Shown piece after piece: positions 47,306 through 59,174 of a stretch of 64,000 nt of DNA; within the stretch, counting starts at the first letter, position 1; every line of letters begins with the position of its first letter. The notes beneath the pieces were generated by a model. The model had not been told where the DNA came from, did not search any database, and saw only the letters and a list, made by a program, of their open reading frames with translations. The stretch covers positions 9,105,501-9,169,500 of the forward strand of contig CM053143.1 of NCBI GenBank assembly GCA_028571685.1. The letters are read 5' to 3'. Origin of the DNA: Heterohyrax brucei. Taxonomy: Eukaryota > Chordata > Mammalia > Hyracoidea > Procaviidae. Position numbers and translations under genes: made by a program.

Positions 47306-47589
47306 TTTTTATACTTTTTTTTTTATTAAACAAAAAAATGAAAGTGTACATACTCTATGCTTACAATATTGGGTTAACAGAGGAGGAGTACAAAAGTTGT
47401 ATCAAAGTCCCATTAATATTGATCTTCTTACTAATGTGTATTGTCACCAATTTCACCCTACCAAAATTCTAACAATTATCTAATCTAAACCCTCGCCCCT
47501 TGCCTTCCCGCCCTCCCACCTTCCCCACCCTTGTAGCCATCAAAGAGTCTTTTCTATTACGTATGAGCATGCTTTTAAGTTTTTATCAT

Positions 47590-50500
47590 AGGGGTCTCAT
47601 ATAATAATTGTCCTGTGTCGCTGACTAGTTTCACTCAATGTAATGTCCTCCAGTTGAGACCTAATTGAGAGATGTTTCCTGCTATCATCGTTGTTTTTTA
47701 TCAGTGTATAGTACTCCATGGAGTATATATACCAAAGTTTACCCATCCATTCTTCTGTTGTTGGGCATCTGGGTTGATTCCAACTTTTTGCTATCATGAA
47801 CTGTGCTGCAATGAACATTCGTGTGCATGTAGCAGTTGGTGTGAATGGCCTTGATTTTGTAGGATATATTCCAAGCAGAGGACTTATTGGGTCAAATGGT
47901 ATATCTATACCCATTATTTTAAGGTAACGCCAGATTGCTTTCCAAAGAGTTTGCACCGTTCTGCAATCCCACCAACAGTGAAGGAGAGTTCTGATCTCTC
48001 CACAGCCTCTTCAACATTTATTGTTTTGCGTTTTTTGGATCATGACCAATCTTGTTGGGGTGAGGTGGTATCTCATTGTCGTTTTGATTTGAATTTCTTT
48101 AATAATTAATGATCGTGAGCATGTCTGCATGTGTTTTTTCGCTGCCTGGATCTCCTCTTTAGAGAAGTGTTTGTCCATCTCCTTTGCCCATCACTTAATT
48201 ATATGATTTGTCTTTTTCTTATTGATATTTTGTAGAACCTTATAGATTATGGAGATCAGGCATCGGTCTGACATAGAGTTGCCAAATATTTTTCTCCCAT
48301 TCTGTAGGTGGTCTTTTAATTCTTTTGATGAAGTCTTTGGATGAGCAGAAGTGTTTGATTCTTATTAATTCCCATTTATCTATTTTCTCTTATGATGAAT
48401 GTGTTTTGTTTGTCTGATTTTGAAGTCTGTCTATATTGCATGTTAAAACATTCATTGTTGACCCTATCTTATCTTGGATGAGCTCTATTGTTTTAGCTGT
48501 TATATTCAGGACTCTTAACCAATTTGAGTTGATTTTTGTATAAGGTGTGAGATGTGGGTCTTGCTTCAATTTTTTGCAGATGGATATACAATTATGCCAG
48601 CACCTTTTATTAAAGAGACTGTTCTTACCCCAGTTCAAAATCTTAGGACCTTTGTCAAATATCAGCTGTTCGTAGTTGGATGGTGGCATCTCTGGGGTCT
48701 CTACTTTGTTCCATTAGTCTATATGTCTCTTTTTGTACCAATATCAGGCTGTTTTGACTACTTTGGAAGTATAACAAGTTCTAAAGTCAGGTAGTGAGAG
48801 GCCTCCCAGCATATTCTTCTTTCTCAGTAGTGCTTTACTTATTCGGGGTTTCTTCCCTTTCCAAATAAAGCTGACAATTTGTTTCTCTATCTCATTAAAA
48901 AATGTCATTAGAATTTGCATTGGGATTGCATTATATAAGTAGAGTGCTTTGGGCAAAATAGACATTTTCACAATATTGAGTCTTCCTATCCATGAGCAGG
49001 GAAGATTACTCCACTTATGTAAGTGCCTTCTAGTTTTTTGTAGCAATGTCTTGTAGTTTTCTCTGTAAAGATCTCTTACTTCTCTCATTAGATTTATTCC
49101 TGGGTATTTTATCTTCTTGGGGGCTATAGTAAAAGGAATTGATTTGGTGATTTCTTCATTAATAATTTCATTGTTGGTATAAAGGAATCCTACTGATTTA
49201 GTTATGTTTATCTTGTATCCCTATACTTTGCTGAATTCTTCTATTAGCTCTAATAGTTTACTTATGGATTTCTTTGGATTCCCTGTATAAACAATCATAT
49301 CATCTGCAAGGAGGGAAATCTTTACTTCTTCATTGTCAGTACAGATGCCTTTTATTTCTTTGTCTTGTCTAATTGCTCTGGCTAGAACTTCTAGGACAAT
49401 GTTGAACAGAAGTGGTGAGAGCAGGCATCCTTGTCTAGTTCCCATTCTCAGAGGGAATTCTTTCAGTCTTTCACCATTTAGGATGATGAAAGCAGTTGCC
49501 ATTGCATAGGTGCTATTGATTATATTAAGGAATTTCCCTTTTATTCCTATTTTTCTGAGAGTTCTAAGCATGAATGGATGTTGAACTTTGTCAAATGCCT
49601 TTTCTGCATCAATTGAAAAAATCAGGTGGTTTTTATCTTTTGTGTTATTAATATGGTTGATTACCTTAATTGTTTTTCTGATGTTGAACCAGCCTTGCAT
49701 CTCTGGAATGAAAGCAACTTGATCATGATGCATGAGTGTTTTTATATGGTGTTGAATTCTATTGGCTAGAATTTTGTTGAGGATTTTTGCATCTAGATTC
49801 ATGAGTGATATTGGTCTGTAATTTCCTTTTTTTTGTGGGATCTTTCCCTGGTTTTGGTATCAGGGTTATGCTGGCTTCATAGAATGAATTTGGAAGTATT
49901 TCATCTCTTTCTATGGTACGAAATAGCTTCATTAGTATTGGAGATAATTCTTCTCTGAAAGTGTGGTAGAATTGTCCTGTGAAGCTGTCTGGGCCAGGAC
50001 TTTTTTTGGTTGGTAGATTTTTTTTATGACTTCCTCAATCTCTTCCTTTGTGATAGATTTATTAAGCTGATCTATTTCTCCTTGTGATAGTCTTGGTGAG
50101 TCACATGAATCTAGAAATTTGTCCATTTTCCCCAGGTCTTCAAACCTGTCAGAGTATAGCTTTTCATAGTATTCTGTTATGATATATTTTATTTTAGATG
50201 GGTCTGTTGTAATATCTCCCAACTCATTTCTTAATCGAGTTATTTGTATCTTTTGTTGTTTTTCTTTTATAAGTTTAGCCAATGGTTTACCAATTTTGTT
50301 GATCTTTTTGAAGAAGCAGTTTTTGATTTTGTTAATTTTTTCAATTGTTTTTCTATTCTCTGGTTAATTTAGTTCTGCTCTAATTTTTATAATCTGTTTT
50401 CTTCTGGTGCCTGAGGGGTTTCTTTGTTGCTCTCTTTCTACTTGTTCAAGCTGTGACGTTAATTCTTTAATTTGTGTTCTTTCTTCTTTCCAGAAGTGTG

Positions 50501-50598
50501 CATTTATAGAGATAAACTGACCTCTGAGCACCGCTTTTACTGTATCCCATAAATTCTGGTAGGATGTGTTTTCATTCTCATTTGAATCCATGAATTCC
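47590..50598 (-). pseudogene. ORF2: L1 ORF2 lacking the endonuclease, best preserved reverse transcriptase, copy 7
   Basis: An uninterrupted 193-codon stretch (49221-49802) spans the reverse transcriptase core, with [36 protein letters not shown] and a catalytic box LLADDMIVY (leucine in place of the usual phenylalanine, both aspartates present). The linker lies at 49932-50598 (NENENTSYQNLWDTVKAVLR). The C-terminal domain is at 47597-47956 and 48744-49088. Endonuclease residues 1 to about 240 are absent. Stops remain, so it is inactive. Confidence 0.9.
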
Positions 50599-50601
50599 AT
50601 T

Positions 50602-51155
50602 ACAAGATGGTGGAGTAAACAGATGTCTCCTCATCTCCCTCTGAGAACTAAGGCCTGTATGACATTTTTTATGGAGTATTGAATACCTGAGAAGCCTTGA
50701 GACCTAACATATTTGACTGGGCAACAGTATTGGACTAAGCTTCTACTCTCAAAAACAATCCAGTGACCGTTTGACTTCCACTTCTCCTGCTACACTGTAG
50801 CAGAGAACTGCAGCTTCTGCAAAAGGCCAGTAATGGTAACATACTTTCATTATAAGCGGGCAGGTGAAGTCTGCTGTTCCCCACTACCTGTTCAGGCCAG
50901 CCTATTGGACAGCTTTCAGCTTCCAGTTCAGCACCTGGATAGCTTCCTGCATAGAAGTGCAGTTTACTTTTACTTTTAAGGTTTACTTTTTTAAGGCTGA
51001 GAGGCTTATATTTTTCTCTCTGGAAATCTCTCTATTGAAAAACCTCTCACATTTTAAGATTGGCTGGTATCCCCCAGTTTCTCCGTAAACAGAGCAGCCT
51101 CTTTGCTACTCAGTAAGCAAAGTTTTCCACCCTTGAGAGTCCACCTCTTGAGTCC
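50602..51155 (+). mobile_element. L1 5' UTR fragment in inverse orientation
   Basis: It starts TTACAAGATGGTGGAGTAAA followed by CAGATGTCTCC. This is the plus-strand L1 5' terminus, comparable to the reversed terminus of copy 6 at 52545-52590 (CAAGGTGGTGGACTAGACAC in sense). It runs about 550 bp into ORF1 of copy 6, where orientation flips back. It lies between the ORF2 linker of copy 7 and ORF1 of copy 6. Confidence 0.75.
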
Positions 51156-51524
51156 TACATGCTTCTTAGTGTTTCTTCATTTTTGTTATTTCTTTTATCT
51201 GAGTTGTCCTTATAAATGCTGGTGTTAGTTGTTGTATCTTTAAGGTGACTAATTCTGACGTTCAGTTGCTCAATTATGCTCTTTTGGCTTTGAATTGAGT
51301 TGCCTTATTCTGTAGTTTTTTTATTAGTCTGCTGGATTTCAGAACGTTGATGTTCCATCAGTTTGCATAGCTTGCTTAATTTTCATTTTGCTCTGCTGCA
51401 TTTTGTATAATCTATTGGAAGGCTTATATGTAATTCTTTTGTATTCAACCTCTGATAGTTTTAGACAGGATTCTTCTTCTGGGTAGTTTTTTGATTCTTT
51501 GTTTTGGGAGTTTTCTGGAGCCAT
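51156..51524 (-). pseudogene. ORF1: L1 ORF1 N-terminal part, copy 6
   Basis: Starts at 51524 with MAPENSQNKESKNYPEEES, then LKLSEVEYKRI, matching copy 2 (17917). A stop follows after 61 codons, and the coiled-coil region is readable to about 51160. The RNA-binding and C-terminal regions are missing where copy 7 begins. Confidence 0.83.
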
Positions 51525-51579
51525 AGGGGGCTGTTTCTTTAAATGTTTGGCAATGCTGTTCAGACATCCACTGGCTGTT

Positions 51580-52592
51580 TAGTTTCTGTAGTCTTACCTC
51601 AACAGGAGCTGAGGTGTAGTTCTTAGAATGAAGTTGGTTATCAGTTGCCTCTGTGTGCTCTAGTGACTGTCTCTAGTGGACTCTCCGGAGTGGCAGGCTC
51701 TGCCTCCTGGCTGGCAAAGACACCACTTTACTTACAGAGTCCCTGGGGGGCTGTCAATTGACCCTATGATATGGGTCAGTAAAGGTTGGAAAAGACACCG
51801 TCAGGCTGCACAGCAGTTGTTTCTCCTGGCAGTCTTATTTTAAACAGCTAAAAGATATTCAGTAGCTTCCCAAATCAGGCAGGCCATCAGGTGTGGCTAG
51901 CCCTACCTTCTGGCTGACAATGGAGGCACCTCTTCAGCTGTCATCTCATGTTATGATGTAGTTCAAACTAGGGAATGGCTACTTCCTTGTTACTACTCCC
52001 CACTAGGCCCCACCTGTAAGGTAAAACTGTGCTAAGGACAGACTTTCTGCTAGAAAAGTGCTCCTTGGATTAGCACTGCCTCCCAACCTGGGAATTAGCT
52101 CTTGTTGAGGCCACCAGTTGGGCATCTCCACCTCCCATTGAACCAAGATGGCGTCCCAGCCGAGCTGCCCCTCCCGCAGTGAAACAGCAGAATCTATGGA
52201 GAGGCTGGAGCAGCTGTGCTGTTCTGATTCAGCTGCCAGGCTCTCAAAATGTGGCTGTCCCACACACTGTCTCTCTGCTGTGGCACATGCTGTTCACTGC
52301 AGTACTATGTTTCAGCATATATGCCTGTTTATGTCTATCTCCGGCCTATCAGGCAACAGAAGGAAAAAAACAGGTAAAAGCACCAATACCTTCAGTCTGC
52401 ACAAACAGGACTCCATGAGAAAGAAGTTTCCCCTTTAGTGGCATGTGGTCCAAATTGACAGCCCTATGCAGTGTCCTCTGGCCCACTGGGTGTCCAGAAA
52501 GCTCCCTTCAGTTATCAATTCAGGCTTTAGTTTTCAGATGGAATTAAGGAGACATGTGTCTAGTCCACCACCTTGACTCTGTCTGTCCCCAG
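51580..52592 (-). promoter_or_regulatory. L1 5' UTR with monomer-like repeats, copy 6
   Basis: At least two units recur, with landmarks GTGGCAGGCTCTGCCTCCTG near 51690 and GTGTGGCTAGCCCTACCTTC near 51893, about 203 bp apart, and GATATGGGTCAG/GATGTAGTTCA unit joins. The units are related to the monomers of copy 2. The distal third (52140-52330) is GC-richer, with ATGGCGTCCCAGCCGAGC-type CpG sites. A promoter role is inferred. Confidence 0.6.
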
Positions 52593-52949
52593 TTGCTAGA
52601 TTTTAGGACACCAGATGCAACTCACCAAAGTGAGATGTAAAATATCTTCCTGAAAAAAAAATTAGTTACACCAATTGTCCTAGGCCTCCCCTGAAATTAT
52701 CATCTCCAGACCATTGCCCTTGCTACTCTGTCCTTTAAAATATTGGGTTGTATTTAGGAAACTTCTTAGCTTTTGGTGTAGTCCAGCTACGCTAACATCC
52801 TATCTACTGTACTGTCATTTCCTTCATCTATTCCAATTCTTATCTACTGTCTAATCTATGAATACCCCTCTCCTTCCCCCCCTCGTAACAGTCAGAGATT
52901 ATTTTCTTCTGTGCTTAAAACTTTTCTGAAGTTCTTATAATAGTCTTGT

Positions 52950-55900
52950 ATAATATTTGTACTCCTGGATCTGACTAGATAGCACTTGGCTGGCTGGCAT
53001 CTGACTAACTTCACTCAGTATAATATCTTCCAGATGTAAGGTATTTCTAAAATCATCGTTTTTCTTTATCATTGCACAATAGTCCATTGCGTGAGTGTAC
53101 CACAGTTTGTTTATCCATTCATTCACTGATGACCACCTAGGTTGATTCCATCTTTTTGCTACTGTGAACAGTGCTGAAATAAACACTGGTGTGTATGTAT
53201 CTATTTGTGTGGTATGCTATTTCTCTAGGATATTCCAAGATGTATGATTGCTGAAAGATATGGTATTTCTATTTCTAGCTCTGAGAAAGTGCCAAGTGTG
53301 TTTCTAAAGTAATTGCTCCATTTTCTATTTCTTCTGGCAGTGTATAAAAGTTCCAGTCTCTCCACAGCCGCCTCTCCAACATTTATTATTTTGTGTTTTT
53401 TGGATTAACACAAGCCTTGTTAGGGTGAAATAGTATTTCATTGTAGTTTTGATTTGTAATGTTTAATGGTTAATGATTATGAACTTTTCCTAATGTGTCT
53501 GTTAGCTGTCTGGATGTCTTCTTTGATGAAGTGCCTGCTTATATCATTTGTTCATTTTCTGATTCTTGTTGAGGTTTTGCAGTACCTTATAGATTATGGA
53601 GATTAGATATTGACTGAAATCAAGGAAGCAATTTTTTTTTTTTTACCAGTCCATAGGTTGCCTTATACTCTTTAGGTAAAGGCTTTGGATGACCATAAGT
53701 GTTTAGTTTTCAGGAATTCCCGGTTATCTATTTTCTCTCTTGGTTTTGTGCAGCGTTAGAAATGTTTTGTAGTCAATTTATACCATGTATTAGGGTTCCA
53801 GTATTGTCTCTGTTTTTTCCCCCATGATCTTTATTGTTTTAGATTTTATATTTCGGTCTTTGATCCATTTTGAATTAGTTTTTGTGCATGAGATATGGGT
53901 CTTCTTTCCTTTTTCTTTTCTTTTTTTTTTTTTTTGCAGATGGATATCTACTTATACCCACACCATTTGTTAAAGAGACTGTTTTTCCCCAGTTAACAAA
54001 CTTTGGATCTTTGTCAAATTTCAGCTGTTCATAGGTGGGTGATGTTATGTCTGGCTTCACAATTCTGTTCCATTGGTGTATGTGGCTTTTTGTACACATA
54101 TCAAGCTGTTTTGATTACAGTGGCAGTGTAACAGTTTCTAAATTCAGGTAGTGTGAGGCCTCCCACTTTGTTCTTCTTCAGTAATGTTTGATCATCTGGG
54201 GTTTTTTCCCTTTCCATATAAAGTTGGTGATTTTTTCTCAGTTTAATTAAAAAACGTCTTTGGAGTTGATATTCAGATTGCGCTGTATTTATAGATCATT
54301 TTGGGTAGAATAGACATTTACACAATATTAAGTCTTCCTATTCATTAGCAAGGTAGGTATCTTCTGGTTTCTTCCAGTGGGGTCTTGTAGTTTTCTTTGT
54401 ATAGGTCTTTTACATCTCTGGTTAGGTTTATTCCTAGCTATTTTATCTTCTTGGGGGCTATTGTAAATGGTATTGATCTGATAATTTCCTCTTTGGTGGT
54501 CTTTTCATTGGTCTAAAGCAATCCAGCTGATATATCTATGTTTAACTTACATCCTGATAGTTTGTTGAACTCTTCTGCTAGTTCCTGTAGTATTCTTTTT
54601 TTTCTTTTTAAGGATTCTTTAGGGCTTTGTTTTGCTTTTTCATTACCAACCTGGATGAACTTTATTTTTTTATCTTGCCTGATTGCTGTGGCTAGAATCT
54701 CCAGTACGATGTTGAATGAAAGAGGTGACAGTGGGCATCCTTGTCTGGTTCCTATTCTCAAGGATAATGTTTTCAGACTTTCTCCATTTAGGATGATGTT
54801 GGCTATTGGCTTTTCATAGATGCCCATTACTATGTTGAGAAATTTGCCTTCTATTCCTATTTTGCTGAGAGTTTTTTAACATGAAAGAGTGTTGGAGTTT
54901 GTGAAACACATTTTTTTGCATTGATTGAGAAAATCAAGTCATTCTTGTCTTTCGTTTTATTTAGGTGGTTGATTACAGTAACCGTTTTTCTAAAGTTGAA
55001 CCATCCATCCATTCATCCCCAGTATTAACTCCACTGGGCCATGGTGAGTTATCATTTTTTAAAATACGTTACTGATTTCTATTGGCTGGAATTTTGCTGA
55101 GAATTTTTTCCTCTAAGTTTGTGAGAGCCATTAGTCTGTAATTTTCCTTTTTTGTGCCGTGCTTACCTGACTTTCCTATCATAGTTATTCTGATTTCATA
55201 GATTGAATTTGAGAGTATTCCTTCCTCTTATATGCTCTGAAACACCTTTAGTAGTAATGGAGTTAGCTCTTCTCTTAAAACTTGGTAGAATTCTCCAATG
55301 AAACAGTCAGGTCCAGGGCTGTTTTTGACTGGGGATTTTGAAATTGCCTTTTCAATCCCTTTATTTGTGATGAGTTTATTTAGTTACTCAACTTATGTTT
55401 GATTTAGTTTTTGCAGGTGGTGTGTTTCCATAAATTTGTCCATTTCCTCTAGGTTTTCAAATTTATTCAAGTAAAATTTTTGCAGTATCCTGTTACGATT
55501 CTTTTAATTTCAGTTGGGCTTGTTGTAATATCACCTATCTCATTTCTTATTTAGGTTATTTTCTTCCTCTCCTGTTTTTCTTTTTCAGTTTGAGCAATGG
55601 TGTATCTATTTTGTTGATCTTTACAAAAAAAAGAGCTTTGAGTTCTGTTAATTCTTCCAGTCACTTTTCTATTCTCTAATTCATTTAGTACTGCTCTAGT
55701 TCTTATTATTTGATTTCTTCTGGTGTCCAAAGGATGTTTTTGCTGCTCTCTTTCTAATTGTTCAAGTGATAGAGTTAATTCTTTGATTTGTGTCCTCTCT
55801 TAGTTTTGGATGTGTGCATTCATCAAGATAAATTCACCTCTGAGCACTACTTTTGCTGTGCCCTCGGGCTCTGGTAGGATGTGTTTTCATTCTAATTTGA

Positions 55901-56700
55901 TTCTGTGATTTTCTTTTTTTTTCTGTCCTTGATTTCTTCTATAATCCAGTTGTTTTTGAGTAAAGTGCATTTAGTTTGATTTTTTTCTGTTACTGATTTT
56001 TACTTTTATGGCTTGATGATCTAAAACTATGCTTTATAATATTTCTATGCTTCGAACTTTGTTAAGGATTGCTTTGTGGCCTAATATGTGATCATTTCTG
56101 GAAAATGTTCCATGTCATTAAAAAAGAAAGTAAACTCGGCTTCTGAAGGGTGGAACATTCTGTGTATGTCTATGAAATCAAATTAGTTGATTGTTGCATT
56201 TTGATCTTCTGTGTCTTTATTGAGTTTTTCTCTAGATATTCAGTCTTCCATTGAAAGTAGTATGCTATGGTCTCCTAGTATTATTGTATACCTGTCTAGT
56301 TATATTTTCAATACAGTTAGAGTTTGTTTTATGTATTCTAGGGCTATGTCATTGGCTAGGTAGATATTTAATATAGTTATGTCCTCCTTGAGTGTTGATC
56401 CTTTAATAATTTTGTGACTTCTTTCCTTATCCATTGTGGCAGGTTTCACTTTAATGTCTATTTTATCAGAGATTAATATTGCATTCCCACTCTTTTTAGA
56501 ATGTTGCTAGTCTGATACATTTTTTCCACCCCTTGAATTTCAGTTTGTTTCTGTTGTTGAGTTTAAAGTATGTCTCCTGCAGGCAGCACATAGATGGGTG
56601 TGGTTTCTAATCCAGCCTGCCACTCTTCATCTATTCATTGATATATTTAATCCATTTACATTCAGTGTGATTGTTGATAGGTGTGAGCTTAATGCTGTCA
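52950..56700 (-). pseudogene. ORF2: Broken L1 ORF2 with catalytic box deleted, copy 5
   Basis: Reverse transcriptase text at 54513-54827 reads IANIILNGESLKTLSLRIGT, RQGCPLSPLSFNIVLEILA, then VGNEKAKQSPKESLKRKKR. Compared with other copies, the dozen or so residues holding FADD between the VGNEKAK and the PKES words are missing. C-terminal, linker and endonuclease regions are recognisable with many stops. A 39-bp tail-only SINE fragment sits near its 3' end. Confidence 0.87.
52961..52999 (+). repeat. Tail-only RTE/AfroSINE fragment, copy e
   Basis: ACTCCTGGATCTGACTAGAT followed by AGCACTTGGCTGGCTGG interrupts L1 copy 5 between ATATTTGT and CATCTGACTAAC. The other L1 copies read straight through this site (for example 27185-27205). 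The tail ends in short TGGC repeats. Confidence 0.72.
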
Positions 56701-57149
56701 TTTTAATGCCTTTCTTATTTGGCTCTGTATACAATTTCTTTTTTCTATTTAATTTTCTGTACTGAGTATTTTTTATGTGTTTTCTTATCGTCTTTTTCAA
56801 TGTTTGTGGCTTTGTATTTGCTGAGACTGTATTTTTTTCTTTTTTTCTGTGTGTAGGATGGATTATTTCCTTTGTGATTATCTTAATATTTACCTCTGTT
56901 TTTTCTAAATTTAAACCAGTTCTTAATTACTTTATATCACCTTGATGTCCTCTCCATATGAAAGCTCTATGACTACATTTTCTTTTGAGTCTCTCTTTTT
57001 CATTACAATGTTTACACAATATCTCTTTTCTCATTTTCTGCTTTTTGCCTTTCATTTACTTTTGTGATTCCCCTATTTGTGTTGATATCCAGTTGCTCCA
57101 TTCTGTGTTGTTAACCGGTGTTACTGGTTTTCTGACTAAAGGATTGCTT

Positions 57150-58160
57150 TAATATTTCCTGTAACTTTGGTAGGGTTTTGGCAAATTCCTCAGATTTCTA
57201 TTTCTCTGGAAGTGTCCTGATTATGCTATCTTATTTAAAGAACAGCTTTGCTAGATAAATAATTCTTGACTGTAATTATTTTCCTTCAGGGTTTTGTATA
57301 TGTCATCTCATTGCCTTCTTGCTGCTATCATTTCTGCTGAGTAGTCCAAGCCTTGTCCTATTGATTTTTCTTTGTAGGTTGTTTCTGTTATTCCTAGTCA
57401 TTTTTAGATTGTGTTTTCATTTTTATTTTTTGATGTGTCTAACTATCTATCTTGATGTGGAAACCCTGGTTTCATAGAGGTCAAATGCTGAGGCTGCTAA
57501 CCAATAGATTGGCAGTTTCAGGTGCTCCTTGGAAACTCTATGGGACAGTTCTAACCAGTGCAATAGGGTTGCTATGAATTGGAATTGACTTGATGGCAGT
57601 GAGTTTGGTTTGGTTAGAGGTCTTTATATGGAATCTACCTTGTGTGGAGTTCAATGAGCATCTTTGATAGATATTTTCTTTCATGATATCAGAGAAGTTT
57701 TTGTCAACAAATCTTCAACAATTCTCTCTGTATTTTCCGATATCTCTGATATCCCCCTGTTCTGTACCCCAATCAGTTGTAGGTTATTTCCCTTAATAGG
57801 ATCCTAGATATTTCTTAGTGTTTCTTGACTTTTTAAAATTCTTTTATTTGATTTTTTTCTCAAATATATCACTGTCACATGCTTCATCTTCAGTCTCAGT
57901 AATTCAGCTTTCTATTGCCTCAATTCTGCTCCTTTGTTTTTGTATTGAATTGTCTGATTTTGATTTTTTTGAATTTCTAATTCTTGACACTCTGCCTATT
58001 TGATTTGTCATTGCATTCAGCTCAATTTTGCCTCATCTGCTTCCCAATTTCTTGAAGAGCTCTGAATATTATTCCTTTGTATTCTACCTCTGACAATTCT
58101 TGGAACTTCTCTTCTTCTGGAAAATTTGAGTCTTTCTTTTGAGAGCTTTCTGAAGTCATA
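57150..58160 (-). pseudogene. ORF1: Broken L1 ORF1 with SINE insertion, copy 5
   Basis: Starts near 58160 with MTSESSQKKDSNFPEEEK, then LSEVEYKGIIFRALQEI, parallel to the ORF1 starts at 17917 and 51524. A SINE (57462-57615) splits the coding region. The part beyond it runs to about 57150 (near the CTTTGGTAGGGTTTTGGC block). Confidence 0.8.
57462..57615 (+). mobile_element. AfroSINE-type SINE, nearly complete, inside ORF1 of L1 copy 5
   Basis: The head reads GGAAACCCTGGTTTCATAGA, GGCTGCTAACCAATAGATTG and GCAGTTTC. The body is CTCCTTGGAAACTCTATGGG, ACAGTTCTAACC. The tail is GGGTTGCTATGAATTGGAAT, TGACTTGATGGCAGTGAG, TTTGGTTTGGTT. The tail is the GTTTGG type. Confidence 0.93.
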
Positions 58161-59174
58161 ATGGTCTACTTCTTCAAGTGATTTGAAATTGTTGTCTCTG
58201 AGCCATCAGTAAGTGATATTTATTTTATGCTTGCAAACTGTGTTCTAGCTTGTTTTGTTCTGAAATGTCTAAATAGGCTGGTCATGTATGACAGTTTAGT
58301 TATTGTTGCATTTGAACCTCTATTGTCCTGTTGTCAGGTTGTTAGATCTGTTACTAGATATGCGAGCTTAAGAATCTGTTTGCTTTTCTTTTTGAATTTA
58401 GCTAAGGTGTCCAAGTGTGTGGTGCAGGCTCTTGCCTACTGTCCTGGATGAGCAGGGCTAGTTGCTGTAGGCACAGGTATCTGACTGCAGGTGCTAAGAA
58501 AGGCAGGGGGCTGACAGCTGTCCCTGAGTGTCGGTGATGATGGTGTGTCCTCGTATGTGTGGATATAGGTGAAGACACAGTTTCTTTCCTGAATTTCCAT
58601 TTCAGGGGGGAAAGGTCAGTAGATTTTTTTTTCCTTTGCTCCTTCCCCCTGTTTATTAAATTGTTCCCCCTATGCCTGTCAGAAAATGGCTCAAGGTGGG
58701 CTTAAGGAGTTCTACTTCTGGCTCTGTTAATGACATCAGAGTCCAGATGGGCTTTCAGTGCAGAGGAAGGCAAGCACCGGGAGAAAGGAGACAGGTTTAT
58801 CTCGAGTAAATGATTCAGACTTGCAATCAGTAGGTTACATGCAATGACTTAGCTTTTGACAATTTTGTGCTGTGTTTCACTGGATCTACAGGCACCAGTA
58901 AATTCTCCTGTCAGTTTCTCCTGCTGGGGAGGGAGGAAAACTTCCAACCACCATGCTCAGCTCACCATGCTGGCTCCAGCTGTTTTCTTGCAAATCAGGT
59001 GCAGTGAATTCTACTCTCCCTTCCCAACTGTTCAGTCCAGTTTCTCAACTTTCCTTTTGATGTTTTGGGGTCCTAAGATGTGATGTGTAATGGATTCATT
59101 TGTTCTTTGGGGTCTTTGTTGTTAGAAGGGTCAGAGGAAGTGTCTGACTACTGTGTCACCTTGGCCTCACCTTT
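58161..59174 (-). promoter_or_regulatory. L1 5' UTR, copy 5
   Basis: About 1 kb from the ORF1 start to the element end. It shares blocks with the 5' UTR of copy 4 (TCTAAATAGGCTGGTCATG, a TTCTACTTCTGGCTCTG-type word, and an ending in TGTCTGACTACTGTGTCACC). No tandem units were noticed. Promoter function in the past is inferred from position. Confidence 0.65.

Larger units (their letters stand above)
47306..51155 (-). mobile_element. L1 LINE copy 7 (innermost), with inverted 5' piece
   Basis: The minus-strand L1 begins after a T-run near 47318-47331. The 3' UTR is shortened to about 270 bp and lacks the central block of copies 1, 2 and 6. ORF2 runs to 50598 and is cut before the endonuclease domain. 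From 50602 a 550-bp L1 5' end follows in plus orientation. No target duplication is visible at the outer ends. It is the least decayed L1 here, fitting its innermost position. Confidence 0.8.
51156..52592 (-). mobile_element. L1 LINE copy 6, 5' part (ORF1 N-terminus and 5' UTR)
   Basis: ORF1 N-terminal sequence occupies 51156-51524 and the 5' UTR 51525-52592. The element ends with CACCACCTTGACTCTGTCTG, the reverse of the L1 start, directly before the right TTGCTAGATTTT duplication. The whole element is therefore bounded by 42279 and 52592. Confidence 0.85.
52593..59174 (-). mobile_element. L1 LINE copy 5, remainder, with intact 5' terminus
   Basis: After copy 6 the 3' UTR continues to about 52950, then ORF2 (to about 56700), spacer, ORF1 (about 57150-58160) and 5' UTR, ending at 59174. 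The terminus, CTACTGTGTCACCTTGGCCT, is the reverse of an L1 start. Target duplication TGCTGTGTCCTT follows at 59175-59186. Without the nested elements and the SINE, copy 5 would be about 7 kb, a normal full length. Confidence 0.88.

Noticed and set aside
49221-49802. A 193-codon open frame, the longest noticed, as a possible functional gene
   Set aside because: It is the reverse-transcriptase core of a truncated L1 with no endonuclease. Stops lie upstream and downstream, so it is repeat-derived.
52130-52440. GC-richer patch with ATGGCGTCCCAGCC as a small CpG-island promoter and coding start
   Set aside because: It lies between the ORF1 start and the 5' terminus of L1 copy 6, so it is L1 5' UTR. 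The 96-codon frame has no relatives that I know.
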